Assembly: GCA_950054195.1 (NCBI GenBank) | Contig: CATLPG010000027.1 | Span: 1 to 39,987 of the forward strand | Direction: 5' to 3' | Length of the DNA: 39,987 nucleotides | Source of the DNA: an uncultured Saccharospirillaceae bacterium | Lineage (GTDB): Bacteria > Bacteroidota > Bacteroidia > Flavobacteriales_D > CAJJDF01 | Part shown: piece by piece, positions 8,203 through 18,679 of the stretch | How the letters are laid out: each line of letters opens with the position of its first letter | How positions within the stretch are numbered: the stretch's first letter is position 1 | Translations under genes and position numbers: made by a program | The notes under the pieces: model-generated | The model's input: only the letters and a program-made list of their open reading frames with translations | Told to the model about the DNA's origin: nothing | Database searches by the model: none

Positions 8203-8787
8203 ATGATAGCATACGTTAGTGGTAAATTAGTAGAGAAAAATCCTTCTTACGCCATCATAGAGGCTAATGGGATAGGTTATTTCCTTCACATTTCGTTACA
8301 AACTTTCTCGGCAATGAAAAACGAGGAGTTTTGTAAACTACACACGTATTTATCGATTAAAGAAGATGCACATACATTGTATGGTTTTGCTGATATACCC
8401 GAAAGAGAATTGTTTAAACAACTAATCTCAGTTTCGGGTGTAGGTACAAACACAGCTCGTATGATGTTGTCATCAATGAATAGCAATGAAATTATTTCAG
8501 CTATTGTTACTGAAAATGTAAATGCGCTAAAATCAATAAAAGGTATAGGGGCTAAAACAGCTCAACGTGTTATTCTCGATCTTAAGGACAAAGTCGGGAA
8601 AGACATGGTTTCTCAAGGAAACGCTTTTGTTGGAAATAGTGCAATTAAAGAAGAAGCATTATCTGCTTTACTGGTCTTAGGGTTTGATAAAAAAGCTACC
8701 GAAAAAACAATTGAAGGTATTTTAATTAAAAACCCAGAAATAAAGGATGTGGAAGAATTAATTAAACTGTCGTTGAAAAAACTTTAA
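8203..8787 (+). CDS. ruvA: Holliday junction branch-migration protein RuvA
   Basis: A 194-residue DNA-binding subunit that holds Holliday junctions for the RuvB motor. The N-terminal OB-fold part (MIAYVSGKLVEKNPSYAIIE, then GIGYFLHIS) is followed by ERELFKQLISVSGVGTNTA and the second helix-hairpin-helix IKGIGAKTAQRVILDLKDK (about residues 108-126). The C-terminal domain III (about 150-194) ends ELIKLSLKKL. Length is normal. sprA follows after 10 bases; ruvA next to sprA is, as I recall, common in Bacteroidota and does not imply a shared function. Confidence 0.97.
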   Translation: MIAYVSGKLVEKNPSYAIIEANGIGYFLHISLQTFSAMKNEEFCKLHTYLSIKEDAHTLYGFADIPERELFKQLISVSGVGTNTARMMLSSMNSNEIISAIVTENVNALKSIKGIGAKTAQRVILDLKDKVGKDMVSQGNAFVGNSAIKEEALSALLVLGFDKKATEKTIEGILIKNPEIKDVEELIKLSLKKL

Positions 8788-8797
8788 ACCAGATCTT

Positions 8798-11700
8798 TTG
8801 AAAAAGTTAAATCAAAAATTAACCATAAGAGCTTTTTTCCTAACCTTGTTTACAGGAGCTTTTGTGGTAAGCCAGGCAAAAAAAGATGATGAAACATTAC
8901 CATCATTTAAGGTGCCTTATATAAGTGCAGATCACTTATATGTCGATTCACCTGATATCGATTTGCCTTACCCTATTAAGGATGGTTCTAACGATCCAAC
9001 CAATGATGAGGGGAGTAATGTTGATTTTGAAGACCCTTTAAATGTAAATAAAGAGGTTATTTACAACCCAGAAACAGGTCAATATGAGTTTAAAAGTACG
9101 CTTGGTGAAGACGGTTTAAATTACCGTGATCCTTACTACATGGATGTAGATGAATATAGGGATTATGATTTTGACAAATCACTTGATAACTACTGGAAAA
9201 AACAAATAGAAGAGGATAACCTAGCAAATTCTTCGGGCTTAGCACCGGATGTACTAAAAAAGGATACAAGCAAAAACCCGTTTGATCTAGACCCTTTTGG
9301 AGGAGGATTAATTAAAATTACGCCCCAAGGTTCGGCTGAACTTAAGTTTGGTTTAAATACATCTTCAACGGATAACCCAGCAATACCAGTTAAACAACGA
9401 ACATTAACAACCTTTGATTTTGATCAACAAATTCAATTAAATGTTACTGGTAGTATTGGAGATAAATTAAAAATTAATACCAATTATAATACTGAAGCAA
9501 CTTTCGATTTCGAGAACCAAATGAAACTTGGTTTTGAGGGTAATGAAGATGATATTATTCAAAAAGTAGAAGCGGGAAATATTTCATATCCCGTAAGCAA
9601 CTCACTTATTCAAGGTAGTCAGAGTTTATTTGGTTTACGAACCGATTTAAAGTTTGGTAAGCTTACTATTTCTGCTGTAGCCTCTCAACAAAAAGGAGAG
9701 AGAAAAGAAATAAACATTAAAGGCGGTGCTCAAATTCAAGAGTACGAGATGCAAATTGATAATTACGAGGCAAACCGTCACTACTTCTTAAACCATTATC
9801 ACCGAGATAATTTTGATCAAGCGATGAATTCGCTACCTAATGTATCTTCTCAAATTAGGATTACACGTATGGAGGTTTGGGTAACCAACCGTATAAATGA
9901 TTTTGAGGATACAAGAAACATTATGGCGTTTGCCGATTTAGGGGAGCAAAATGTATTGGAAGGTAACCCTGGACCAGGATCGGGTACTACACCAAATATT
10001 CCTTATAATAGTGCAAATGGATTATACGACTATTTAACAAGTAATCCTTCGTTAAGAAATGTGTCAACGGCACCTGGGATTTTAAATAATGTAGTTGCCT
10101 CTCCTGGACCATTTGTTCAAGCCCAGCACTATGAAAAATTAGAAAATGCTAGATTGCTAGCTCCTACCGAATATACATATAACTCAGTTTTAGGATATAT
10201 ATCATTAAACCAAACCTTAAATAACGATGAGGTTTTGGGGGTTGCTTATCAGTATACTTATCAAGGAAAAACATATCAAGTTGGTGAGTTTTCTACGGAT
10301 GGTATAGAAGGAGGCGATGCATTGTTTCTAAAACTTTTAAGGGGAACAAATAATACTCCAGCATACAAGAGGTGGGACTTGATGATGAAAAACATTTATG
10401 CTATTGGAGCATACCAAGTAAGTCCTCAAAACTTTAAGTTAGATGTATGGTATAACAACCCTAAAACCGGTGTTGATATTAATTACATACCACAAGGAGG
10501 TGTTGATGATAAGTTAATTATCCAGCTCATTGGTTCAGATATTCTAAATGTGCAAGGTGCTTCAGTTCCAGACGGTGTTTTTGATTTTGTTCCCTTAACA
10601 TATACCAATGGATTTGTTGGAAATGGAGGAACAATCGTTCCTCAAAACGGACGGGTAATATTTAGTAAAGTAGAACCATTTGGTGAATATTTAGATCAAC
10701 AACTAGCTAATGCTGGCGTCAATCCGCAAACTAGGGGTACAATTGTTTTCCCTCAACTATATGATAGTACAAAAATTAAAGCACTTCAATTCCCAGAGCT
10801 TAATAGATTTAAAATTAAAGGTTCGTATGAGTCATCCAATAGTTCAGAGATTTCTTTAAATGCGTTTAATATTCCACAAGGAGCAGTAGTTGTTACAGCG
10901 GGAGGTGTTCGTTTAGTCGAAAACCAAGATTTTACAGTAGATTATAACTTAGGTCGTGTTAAAATAATTAACGATGGTATTTTAAATTCAGGAACACCAA
11001 TTAAGATTTCTGTAGAAAGTAACTCTTTATTCAGCACGGTTCAAAAAACCATGATTGGAACTCATTTTGATTATCGTTTTAATAAAAGAATTAACGTTGG
11101 AGCTACCATGCTTAGGTTATCCGAGCGTCCGTTAACTCAAAAGGTTAATATTGGTGATGAACCAATTAAAAACACCATGTTAGGTGTTAATGGTAACTTC
11201 CAAAATGAAGTGCCAATCCTAACAAAATTAGTAGATGCACTTCCTTTCATAGAAACAAAAGCTCCGTCATCTGTAACAGCTAATGTAGAGGCAGCTTATT
11301 TAATACCAGGGCACAGTAGAGCTATTGGTAAAGAAGGGAATTCATATATTGACGATTTTGAGGGAAGTCAATCCACAATTGATATTCGTTCGTTTAATAC
11401 TTGGGTACTGGCTAGTATTCCACAAGGTCAGCCAGATTTATTTCCAGAAGCATCGCTCAATAATGATATAACAGTTGGGGAAAATAGGGCCTTGTTTAAC
11501 TGGAATGTTTACGACCCAACGGTTTTCCATGAAAACAGAGATTTAGTACCTGGTTACATTGAGGATGATTCTATTCAGCATGATCACCTGATGCGTGAAG
11601 TAAAAGAAAGTGAGGTTTTTCCAAACAGAAGTATTGATCCAACTGCTGGAGATATTGATAGAGTAGCAGTTTTTAACCTTGGCTTCTTCCCAGAAGAAAG

Positions 11701-14700
11701 AGGGCCTTATAATTATGATACCGATCCAGATCCAATATCAGCAGGTTTAGGATCTAATGGGCAGTTATTATCTCCTGAAACTCGTTGGGGAGGTATTATG
11801 CGACAGTTACAAACCAACGATTTTGAAAATGCCAATATCGAGTATATTCAGTTTTGGGTAATGGATCCATTTAATGCTAACGGTAATGGAACAAACGAGG
11901 ATTCTCCTAATGGAACAGGAGGAGATTTATATTTTAACTTAGGAAACGTATCGGAGGATATTTTGAAAGATGGAACTAAATCTTTTGAAAATGGATTAAG
12001 TGCCGATGGAACATTTGATCCTTCAATAATGAAAACAACTGCTTGGGGATGGATGCCAACAACGCAAGCCATTGTTAATGCCTTCGATATTGATAACTCT
12101 ACTCGACCAAATCAGGATGTAGGTTTAGATGGATTATCAAATGATGATGAGCTTTCGTTTTTTACAGATTTTGTAAACTGGGTAAACGCTTCATCTTTAA
12201 GTGCATCGGCTAAAGCTCGAATTTTAGACGATCCATCAGCGGATGATTATAATTTCTTTAGAGATGATCAGTATGATGCTCAACAATTAAACGTTTTAGC
12301 ACGATACAAAAAGTTTAATGGGTTAGAAGGGAATTCTCCAACAAATGAGCAGTCTCAAACGGAAAATGCAGAGGGATACCCAACACAAAAAACAACCCTT
12401 CCAGATATTGAGGATATAAATAGAGATAATAACTTAAGTGAAACAGAAAGCTATTACCAGTATAAAGTAAGCCTTCGTCCAGGAGATATGCAAGTAGGTA
12501 AAAACTTTATTGTTGATAAAGTTAGTAGAACGCACGAAGAGTCTGGGAAATCAGTAGATTGGTATCAGTTTAAAGTTCCTGTTCGTCAGCCAACTAAAGT
12601 GGTAAATGGAATTCAGGACTTTAGGTCTATTCGATTCATGCGTATTTTCATGAAGGGCTTTACACAGCCTGTAATTATGCGTTTTGCTCGATTAGAATTA
12701 ATTAGAGGAACTTGGAGAAGGTATGAAAAAGACCTTGTTCAAGCTGGTCCTTACATTCAAAATGATCCTGCAGGAACTATATTTAATATTGGTGCTGTAA
12801 ACATAGAAGAAAATAGTAACCGTGAACCAATTAAGTATGAAACTCCACCAGATATTATTCGTGAGGTTAATCCAAATTCAGCTGTTCAAGCATTTTTAAA
12901 TGAGCAGTCGTTGGAGCTAGAGGTATGTGGGTTAGAAGATGGTGTAGCAAAAGCAGGATTCAGAAACGTAGAGTTTGATGTGCTTTCTTATAAAAAGATC
13001 AAAATGTTTACGCATGCTGAGCAACATACATTAACTACAGAGCCATTAAATGACGATGATATAACTGTATTTGTTCGTTTAGGTAGTGATTTTGAATTTA
13101 ATTACTACGAATATGAAATGCCGCTAAAAGTAACTCCTTGGGGTTCTGCAAGTGCTGATGATATTTGGCCAGAGGAGAATGAGCTAGAAATTGTTTTACA
13201 GGATTTAAAGAACCTAAAAAAGTCACGTAACAATGCGATCAATTCGGGAGGAGGATCATTACTACAACTATTTCAACAAACTGTTCCAGGCAAGAGTGAT
13301 CATTTAATTAAAGTAATTGGTAACCCAAACCTAAGAGATTTAAAAACCATTATGGTGGGGGTTCGTAATCCACATAAAGACGATCCTCAAAGTCCTTGGA
13401 AACCTGATGACGGTTTAGCAAAATGTGCGAAAGTTTGGGTTAACGAACTTCGTATGACAGACTTTGATGACCAAGGAGGTTACGCAGCTCAGTCAAGAAT
13501 TCAAGGTAATTTTGCTGATTTTGCAACGGTTTCGTTAGCAGGTCAAATTAGTACACCAGGTTTTGGAAGCATTGAGCAACGAGTAAGTGATAGGCAACGA
13601 GAAACAATTAAACAAGTAGATGCTACAACAAGTATACAACTTGGTCAGTTTTTTGGTAAAAAGTTAGGTGTTCAATTACCGTTATTTTTAGGTTTTTCAG
13701 AAGGAAGAATTGATCCTCAGTTCGATCCATTAAATCCAGATTTAGAATTTGATGAAGTTATTGATGACCTCGACCCAGCAGAAAGACAGCAACGAATTAA
13801 AGATGCTAGAGATTTAACCGTACGCAGAAGTTTTAACCTTTCTAATGTTCGGATTAATGGAATCGGAAATAGAAAAACACCGTTTCCATGGAGTCCGAAA
13901 AATTTCTCTGCTACTTATAGTTATAACCATGTATATCATAGAGATATTCAAACGGAGTATAATTCAAGTAAACTCTATAATGGACAATTAAACTATACCT
14001 ATAAAACCAATTTAAAACCCTGGACGCCTTTTAGAAATGTAAAGTTATTACGTAAGTCAAAGTGGTTACAATTAATTAGAGATTTTAACTTATCTCCATT
14101 ACCAAAGCAAATTGCCGTTCGAAATAATATTGATCGTTCATATACCGAGTCTAAAGCAAGGGATATTACAGGAAACGCGTTAATTATACCACAGTTTTCT
14201 AAAACGTTTACCTGGGATAGAAACTACGATTTAAAGTGGGACTTAATGAAAGCTTTAAAGGTTGATTTCAATGCGAATAACAACGCATTTATTGGAGAAC
14301 CACAAGAGCTAAGAGTTAACAAAGAAGCAGCACCAGATGATTATGCTATTGTTAGGGATAGTGTGATGGAAAGTATTAGAAGGTTTGGTGAAAATAATCA
14401 TTATGCCCAACAACTAAATGTTACTTACCAATGGCCGTTAAGAAAAATACCTGTTTTAGATTTTGTAACACTTACGACTAAATACACAGGTTCTTACGAT
14501 TGGCAGCGAGCACCTTTAAGCCAAGATAGTTTAGGTAATACAATCCAAAACTCTAGAAATTTAGCTTGGAACGGTAGTTTTAACATGCTTAACCTATATA
14601 ACAAGATTCCTTATTTACAAAAAGTTAATAGAAAAGGTAATAGCAGAAGACGACCAAGAAGAAATTCAAGAAACTCTAGAGGTTCTAAAAATAATCCGAA

Positions 14701-16165
14701 ATCAAAAGGAAAAAAGGATGATGAGGACGACAAAAAGAAAAAGAAGAAAAAAGATCCGAATAGACTGACCATTCTGGATGGTTTCGCAAAAGTTTTAATG
14801 TCGCTTAAAACAGTAACCATGAGTTATAATGTTACCGATGGAACATTGCTGCCAGGATACGTTCCTCAAACAGATTTATTTGGTTTAGGTAATCAATTTA
14901 CTGCACCAGGACTTCCTTTTGTATTTGGAGGAGAGCAAGAAAGAGATATGCTTGGAAGGCAAACAAATAATGATTTTGCTCAACGAGCGGCAGAAAACGA
15001 TTGGTTAGTTGGTAGTACAAGTAGATATATTACACAACAACATACCATAAACCATACAAAAAGATTTAATGGTAGAGCAACTGTTGAACCATTTAGAGGC
15101 GTTAGGTTAGAGCTAACAGGAGATTATAACTACGCAGAAAATATGACCGAAAACTTTATGTGGGATAGTACAAACACTTATAACCATTTAAATACACTAA
15201 GGTCAGGTAATGTTAGTATGTCATTTAACTCTATTCGTACAGCCTTTATTTTTGATGATAAGGATGGTAATTCAGCCCTTTTCGATCGACTTTTAGATAT
15301 AAGAAGAGAATCTTCTAGGTTATTAGCAGATAAAAACCTGAATTCTTCAGGTGAAAATAATGGATATGCAGATGGGTATAATGGTATCCAACAAGATGTA
15401 CTTATTTCATCTTTTATAACAGCATATTCAGGGAAGTCATTGACTACTAAAAGAGCTAATCCATTTACTGCTCTGCCAAATTTAAACTGGCGATTAACTG
15501 TTGATGCACTAAATAGAGTAGAATTATTTAAAAATATATTTAAGAGTATTATCTTCTCTCATGGATATAACTCCACATTAAATGTTGCTTCATTTACAAC
15601 TAATTTAGAATCAACAGAAGATGCTTTAGGTAACCTATCAGCAAGAGATCAAGCAAATAACTTTATTCCTAACAAGCAAATACTAACAGTTAGTATTACC
15701 GAGCAATTTAGTCCGTTATTTAAGGTGGATGCAACTTGGCAAAACAGCTTAATTACTAAGTTTGAGTATAAGACGAATAGAAACATTTCTTTAAGTTTAA
15801 CGAATAATCAAATTACTGAGGTAAAAGGCACAGAAATAACAATAGGTACGGGTTATCGTTTCACTAAGGTTAAATTACCGTTTAAAATAGGCAAAAAGAA
15901 GCCAGTAAGTGATATTAATGCTCGATTAGATGTGTCTATCCGTAACAACTCAACAATTATTAGAAAGATCGTTGAAGAGCAAAATCAATTTACTGCTGGG
16001 CAAAGATATATCTCCATCAAAGGATCGGCTGATTATGTAATTAACAAGCAGTTTACATTGAGGTTCTATTATGATCGTGTAATGACAAACCCAAAAGTTC
16101 AAACTTCGTTTAGAACAATGAACCAAAACGTTGGATTTGCATTAAGAATTAACTTGTTTCAGTAG
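8798..16165 (+). CDS. sprA: SprA, type IX secretion outer-membrane translocon
   Basis: A 2455-residue outer-membrane protein; SprA forms the very large beta-barrel pore through which T9SS cargo leaves the periplasm and is needed for gliding in relatives. Length fits the family (about 2400-2500). A signal peptide (residues 1-28, LTLFTGAFVVSQA) precedes recognisable SprA segments: GLIKITPQGSAELKFGL, DKLKINTNYNTEATFDFENQ, GNISYPVSNSLIQGSQSLFG, and later AYLIPGHSRAIGKEGNSYIDDFEGSQ. Near residues 1944-1989 there is a strongly charged insert, first Arg/Ser/Asn-rich, then DDEDD and seven Lys, probably an exposed loop. The start is TTG at 8798: an in-frame TGA at 8774 is followed by no ATG, and the next Met lies well beyond the signal peptide. 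It heads a run with a glycosyltransferase and rnhB. Confidence 0.97.
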   Translation: MKKLNQKLTIRAFFLTLFTGAFVVSQAKKDDETLPSFKVPYISADHLYVDSPDIDLPYPIKDGSNDPTNDEGSNVDFEDPLNVNKEVIYNPETGQYEFKSTLGEDGLNYRDPYYMDVDEYRDYDFDKSLDNYWKKQIEEDNLANSSGLAPDVLKKDTSKNPFDLDPFGGGLIKITPQGSAELKFGLNTSSTDNPAIPVKQRTLTTFDFDQQIQLNVTGSIGDKLKINTNYNTEATFDFENQMKLGFEGNEDDIIQKVEAGNISYPVSNSLIQGSQSLFGLRTDLKFGKLTISAVASQQKGERKEINIKGGAQIQEYEMQIDNYEANRHYFLNHYHRDNFDQAMNSLPNVSSQIRITRMEVWVTNRINDFEDTRNIMAFADLGEQNVLEGNPGPGSGTTPNIPYNSANGLYDYLTSNPSLRNVSTAPGILNNVVASPGPFVQAQHYEKLENARLLAPTEYTYNSVLGYISLNQTLNNDEVLGVAYQYTYQGKTYQVGEFSTDGIEGGDALFLKLLRGTNNTPAYKRWDLMMKNIYAIGAYQVSPQNFKLDVWYNNPKTGVDINYIPQGGVDDKLIIQLIGSDILNVQGASVPDGVFDFVPLTYTNGFVGNGGTIVPQNGRVIFSKVEPFGEYLDQQLANAGVNPQTRGTIVFPQLYDSTKIKALQFPELNRFKIKGSYESSNSSEISLNAFNIPQGAVVVTAGGVRLVENQDFTVDYNLGRVKIINDGILNSGTPIKISVESNSLFSTVQKTMIGTHFDYRFNKRINVGATMLRLSERPLTQKVNIGDEPIKNTMLGVNGNFQNEVPILTKLVDALPFIETKAPSSVTANVEAAYLIPGHSRAIGKEGNSYIDDFEGSQSTIDIRSFNTWVLASIPQGQPDLFPEASLNNDITVGENRALFNWNVYDPTVFHENRDLVPGYIEDDSIQHDHLMREVKESEVFPNRSIDPTAGDIDRVAVFNLGFFPEERGPYNYDTDPDPISAGLGSNGQLLSPETRWGGIMRQLQTNDFENANIEYIQFWVMDPFNANGNGTNEDSPNGTGGDLYFNLGNVSEDILKDGTKSFENGLSADGTFDPSIMKTTAWGWMPTTQAIVNAFDIDNSTRPNQDVGLDGLSNDDELSFFTDFVNWVNASSLSASAKARILDDPSADDYNFFRDDQYDAQQLNVLARYKKFNGLEGNSPTNEQSQTENAEGYPTQKTTLPDIEDINRDNNLSETESYYQYKVSLRPGDMQVGKNFIVDKVSRTHEESGKSVDWYQFKVPVRQPTKVVNGIQDFRSIRFMRIFMKGFTQPVIMRFARLELIRGTWRRYEKDLVQAGPYIQNDPAGTIFNIGAVNIEENSNREPIKYETPPDIIREVNPNSAVQAFLNEQSLELEVCGLEDGVAKAGFRNVEFDVLSYKKIKMFTHAEQHTLTTEPLNDDDITVFVRLGSDFEFNYYEYEMPLKVTPWGSASADDIWPEENELEIVLQDLKNLKKSRNNAINSGGGSLLQLFQQTVPGKSDHLIKVIGNPNLRDLKTIMVGVRNPHKDDPQSPWKPDDGLAKCAKVWVNELRMTDFDDQGGYAAQSRIQGNFADFATVSLAGQISTPGFGSIEQRVSDRQRETIKQVDATTSIQLGQFFGKKLGVQLPLFLGFSEGRIDPQFDPLNPDLEFDEVIDDLDPAERQQRIKDARDLTVRRSFNLSNVRINGIGNRKTPFPWSPKNFSATYSYNHVYHRDIQTEYNSSKLYNGQLNYTYKTNLKPWTPFRNVKLLRKSKWLQLIRDFNLSPLPKQIAVRNNIDRSYTESKARDITGNALIIPQFSKTFTWDRNYDLKWDLMKALKVDFNANNNAFIGEPQELRVNKEAAPDDYAIVRDSVMESIRRFGENNHYAQQLNVTYQWPLRKIPVLDFVTLTTKYTGSYDWQRAPLSQDSLGNTIQNSRNLAWNGSFNMLNLYNKIPYLQKVNRKGNSRRRPRRNSRNSRGSKNNPKSKGKKDDEDDKKKKKKKDPNRLTILDGFAKVLMSLKTVTMSYNVTDGTLLPGYVPQTDLFGLGNQFTAPGLPFVFGGEQERDMLGRQTNNDFAQRAAENDWLVGSTSRYITQQHTINHTKRFNGRATVEPFRGVRLELTGDYNYAENMTENFMWDSTNTYNHLNTLRSGNVSMSFNSIRTAFIFDDKDGNSALFDRLLDIRRESSRLLADKNLNSSGENNGYADGYNGIQQDVLISSFITAYSGKSLTTKRANPFTALPNLNWRLTVDALNRVELFKNIFKSIIFSHGYNSTLNVASFTTNLESTEDALGNLSARDQANNFIPNKQILTVSITEQFSPLFKVDATWQNSLITKFEYKTNRNISLSLTNNQITEVKGTEITIGTGYRFTKVKLPFKIGKKKPVSDINARLDVSIRNNSTIIRKIVEEQNQFTAGQRYISIKGSADYVINKQFTLRFYYDRVMTNPKVQTSFRTMNQNVGFALRINLFQ

Positions 16166-16171
16166 AGCTTT

Positions 16172-17299
16172 ATGAAAATAGCAATCAACACACGATTTCT
16201 ATTACCGCATAAATTAGAAGGCTTTGGCTGGTTTACACATGAAGTAGTATCTAGAATAGTCAAAAATCATCCTGAGCATGAGTTTTTCTTTTTCTTTGAC
16301 CGCAAATATGATGAGAAATTCATTTATGCAGATAATGTAACTCCTGTGGTTCTTTATCCGCCTGCTAGAAGAGCATTTCTCTTTAAAATATGGTTTGAAT
16401 GGTCTGTGAAAAGAGCATTGAAAAAATATAACATAGACCTCTTTTTTTCGCCAGATGGCTATTTGTCTTTAGGTTCAAACGTAAAGCAAGTAGGAGTTAT
16501 TCACGATTTAAATTTTGAGCATTACCCAAACGATTTACCTAATTGGGCGAGTAAGTATTTACGAACTTACTTCCCGAAATTTGCAAAAAAAGCAGATCGA
16601 ATTGTAACGGTTTCTCAATTTTCTAAAAAAGATATTGTAAAGCAATACAACATATCATCAGATAAAATTGATGTTGCCTATAATGGTGTTGGGGATTTTT
16701 TTAGCCCTGTTTCAGAGTTTGAAAAAGATTTAGTTAAAAGTAAATTTACGAACGGATTATCTTATTTTATTTTTGTTGGAGCTTTGCATCCTCGTAAAAA
16801 TGTAATTAACCTATTTAAAGCATTTGCTTTATTTAAGCAGAAAACTAAATCAACGAACAAATTACTTATTGTTGGTGAACGTTATTGGTGGAACGATGAA
16901 ATGAAAACCACTTTTGAAGGGTTGCAATTTAAAGAAGACATTGTTTTTACTGGACATATACAAAGCAAAGAACTTAATCAGTTGTATGGTGCTGCAGAGG
17001 CACTCGTTTTTGTTTCCTACTTTGAGGGGTTTGGTATTCCTTTAATTGAAGCAATGAGATGTGAAACTGCAATTGTTAGCTCTAATGCTTCATGTTTACC
17101 AGAAGTTGCTGGAGAAGCAGCCGTTTATGTAGATCCTTTTTCTGTTGAAGATATAGCAGAAGGAATGAAAAAGATTCATCAGGATACAGCGTTAAGAGAA
17201 AACCTAATAGAAAAAGGAAAAGAAAGAAGTAAGTTCTTTAGTTGGGATAAAACAGCAAAGCAGGTTTGGGAATCTTTAGAAAAAGTACTGCATGCTTAA
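16172..17299 (+). CDS. Glycosyltransferase family 4 protein
   Basis: A 375-residue GT-B fold glycosyltransferase, probably cytoplasmic and adding a sugar to a surface polysaccharide or lipid-linked precursor. The N-terminal half has [19 protein letters not shown] (acceptor side, usual in mannosyltransferase-like GT4 proteins). The C-terminal nucleotide-sugar side has [14 protein letters not shown] (about 201-214) and EGFGIPLIE, the EX7E motif with Glu285 and Glu293, followed by [20 protein letters not shown]. The donor cannot be read from sequence. It starts 6 bases after sprA and overlaps rnhB by 8 bases, so it is in the same transcript; a role in the A-LPS that anchors T9SS cargo is possible but only inferred. 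Confidence 0.92.
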   Translation: MKIAINTRFLLPHKLEGFGWFTHEVVSRIVKNHPEHEFFFFFDRKYDEKFIYADNVTPVVLYPPARRAFLFKIWFEWSVKRALKKYNIDLFFSPDGYLSLGSNVKQVGVIHDLNFEHYPNDLPNWASKYLRTYFPKFAKKADRIVTVSQFSKKDIVKQYNISSDKIDVAYNGVGDFFSPVSEFEKDLVKSKFTNGLSYFIFVGALHPRKNVINLFKAFALFKQKTKSTNKLLIVGERYWWNDEMKTTFEGLQFKEDIVFTGHIQSKELNQLYGAAEALVFVSYFEGFGIPLIEAMRCETAIVSSNASCLPEVAGEAAVYVDPFSVEDIAEGMKKIHQDTALRENLIEKGKERSKFFSWDKTAKQVWESLEKVLHA

Positions 17300-17891
17300 A
17301 TCTTATCACATAAAAGGAATTGTTGAGGCTGGTTGTGATGAAGCGGGAAGAGGATGTTTGGCTGGTCCTGTGGTAGCTGCTGCTGTAATACTACCAAATG
17401 ATTTTACCCATGAGCTGTTAAATGATTCAAAAAAATTAACAGATAAACAACGATATAAACTACGTCCAGTTATTGAAAAAGACGCACTAGCTTGGGCGGT
17501 TGGAATAGTATCTCACACAGAAATAGACGAGATTAATATTCTTAACGCTTCTTTTCTAGCTATGCACCGAGCAGTAGATGATTTGAAAATTACTCCTGAA
17601 TTATTATTAATAGATGGTAATCGATTTAATCCACACCCATCAATAAAACACGAATGTTTTGTAAAAGGAGATGGGAGGTATTTAAGTATAGCAGCAGCAT
17701 CTGTTTTAGCAAAAACCTACAGAGATGATATCATGAAAGGGTTACACGAGGAATACCCTGATTATGGCTGGAACTCAAACATGGGGTACCCAACTAAAAA
17801 ACATAGAGAAGCGATAAGGACTTTTGGCGATACACCACACCATCGAAAAAGCTTCCAGTTGTTACCGAAGCAGTTAGAAATAGATTTCTAA
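17292..17891 (+). CDS. rnhB: Ribonuclease HII
   Basis: A 199-residue enzyme that cuts RNA in RNA-DNA hybrids and starts removal of single ribonucleotides from DNA. Motifs are complete: [19 protein letters not shown] with Asp16 and Glu17, [19 protein letters not shown] with Asp108, and [22 protein letters not shown] with Asp127. The ATG at 17292 lies within the end of the glycosyltransferase gene (8-base overlap), typical of coupled translation. The stop overlaps the end of the convergent peptidase gene by 4 bases. Confidence 0.97.
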   Translation: MLKSYHIKGIVEAGCDEAGRGCLAGPVVAAAVILPNDFTHELLNDSKKLTDKQRYKLRPVIEKDALAWAVGIVSHTEIDEINILNASFLAMHRAVDDLKITPELLLIDGNRFNPHPSIKHECFVKGDGRYLSIAAASVLAKTYRDDIMKGLHEEYPDYGWNSNMGYPTKKHREAIRTFGDTPHHRKSFQLLPKQLEIDF

Positions 17892-18568
17892 TCTCTTCTA
17901 TTCATATAAATAGATAGGTAATAGAGCAGCGTTGCCAACGAACCTAAAGCAGCTACTACATAAGTCATAGCCGCCCATTTTAAAGCATCTTTCGAGCCAG
18001 CATATTCTTCTCTTGTAACCATGTTTTTATCTTCCAGCCAGTTTAATGCTCTTCTACTAGCGTCAAATTCTACAGGCAATGTGATAAAACTAAAGAGTGT
18101 TGTTATCCCAAATAAAATGATACCAATAAGCAGTAGCTGAGGAAAGGTGTTTATAGTTACAATACCACCAATCAATACAAAAGGCATGATTCTACTCGAT
18201 ATGTTTACCGCAGGCACTAATTTAGATCGCATTTGCAAGGCAGCATACCCTTTTGCATGTTGAATTGCATGACCAACTTCATGGGCAGCAACTGCTGCTG
18301 CACTTGCATTTCTATGATTATATACAACCTGACTTAAATTAACGGTTTTATTCATTGGGTTATAATGGTCGGTAAGTTGGCCATCAACACTAATTACCTT
18401 AACATCATAAATTCCATTGTCTGCTAGCATTTTTTCGGCAATTTCTCTTCCCGACATGCCATTACTTAAGGCCACTTTGGAATAATGTTTAAACTTATTT
18501 TTAAGTTGTGCACTAACCAACATACCAATAAGGGCAAATATTCCTCCTATGATGTATGCTCCTAACAT
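17888..18568 (-). CDS. Membrane zinc metallopeptidase, YugP-like
   Basis: A 226-residue integral membrane protein of the Zn_peptidase_2 (YugP) type. Membrane segments are seen at about residues 2-20, 120-140, 143-165 and near 205-220. The zinc site is [12 protein letters not shown] (His96, Glu97, His100). The stretch [32 protein letters not shown] before it is typical of the family, which is widespread and poorly characterised; quality control of membrane proteins is a guess. It stands alone, convergent with rnhB and divergent from lnt. Confidence 0.9.
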   Translation of the reverse strand: MLGAYIIGGIFALIGMLVSAQLKNKFKHYSKVALSNGMSGREIAEKMLADNGIYDVKVISVDGQLTDHYNPMNKTVNLSQVVYNHRNASAAAVAAHEVGHAIQHAKGYAALQMRSKLVPAVNISSRIMPFVLIGGIVTINTFPQLLLIGIILFGITTLFSFITLPVEFDASRRALNWLEDKNMVTREEYAGSKDALKWAAMTYVVAALGSLATLLYYLSIYMNRRD

Positions 18569-18607
18569 AATTTTTATTTTAAAATACTCATTTTATCCAT
18601 CAAAAAC

Positions 18608-18619
18608 TATAACGTTATA
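18608..18619. promoter_or_regulatory. 12-base palindrome between divergent genes
   Basis: TATAACGTTATA is a perfect palindrome, placed between the starts of the zinc peptidase (40 bases away) and lnt (60 bases away). It could be an operator shared by both promoters. A weak -7 like TATCTTCG lies at 18640-18647 toward lnt. No protein is known to bind it. Confidence 0.3.
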
Positions 18620-18679
18620 ATTTTTTAACACCAATAATTTATCTTCGGAAACAGTGCTATTTAATTATCTTTATCAATA

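Noticed and set aside
14625-14765. Frameshift or assembly error in the Lys-rich part of sprA
   Set aside because: The same frame carries recognisable SprA sequence on both sides, so the reading frame is intact.
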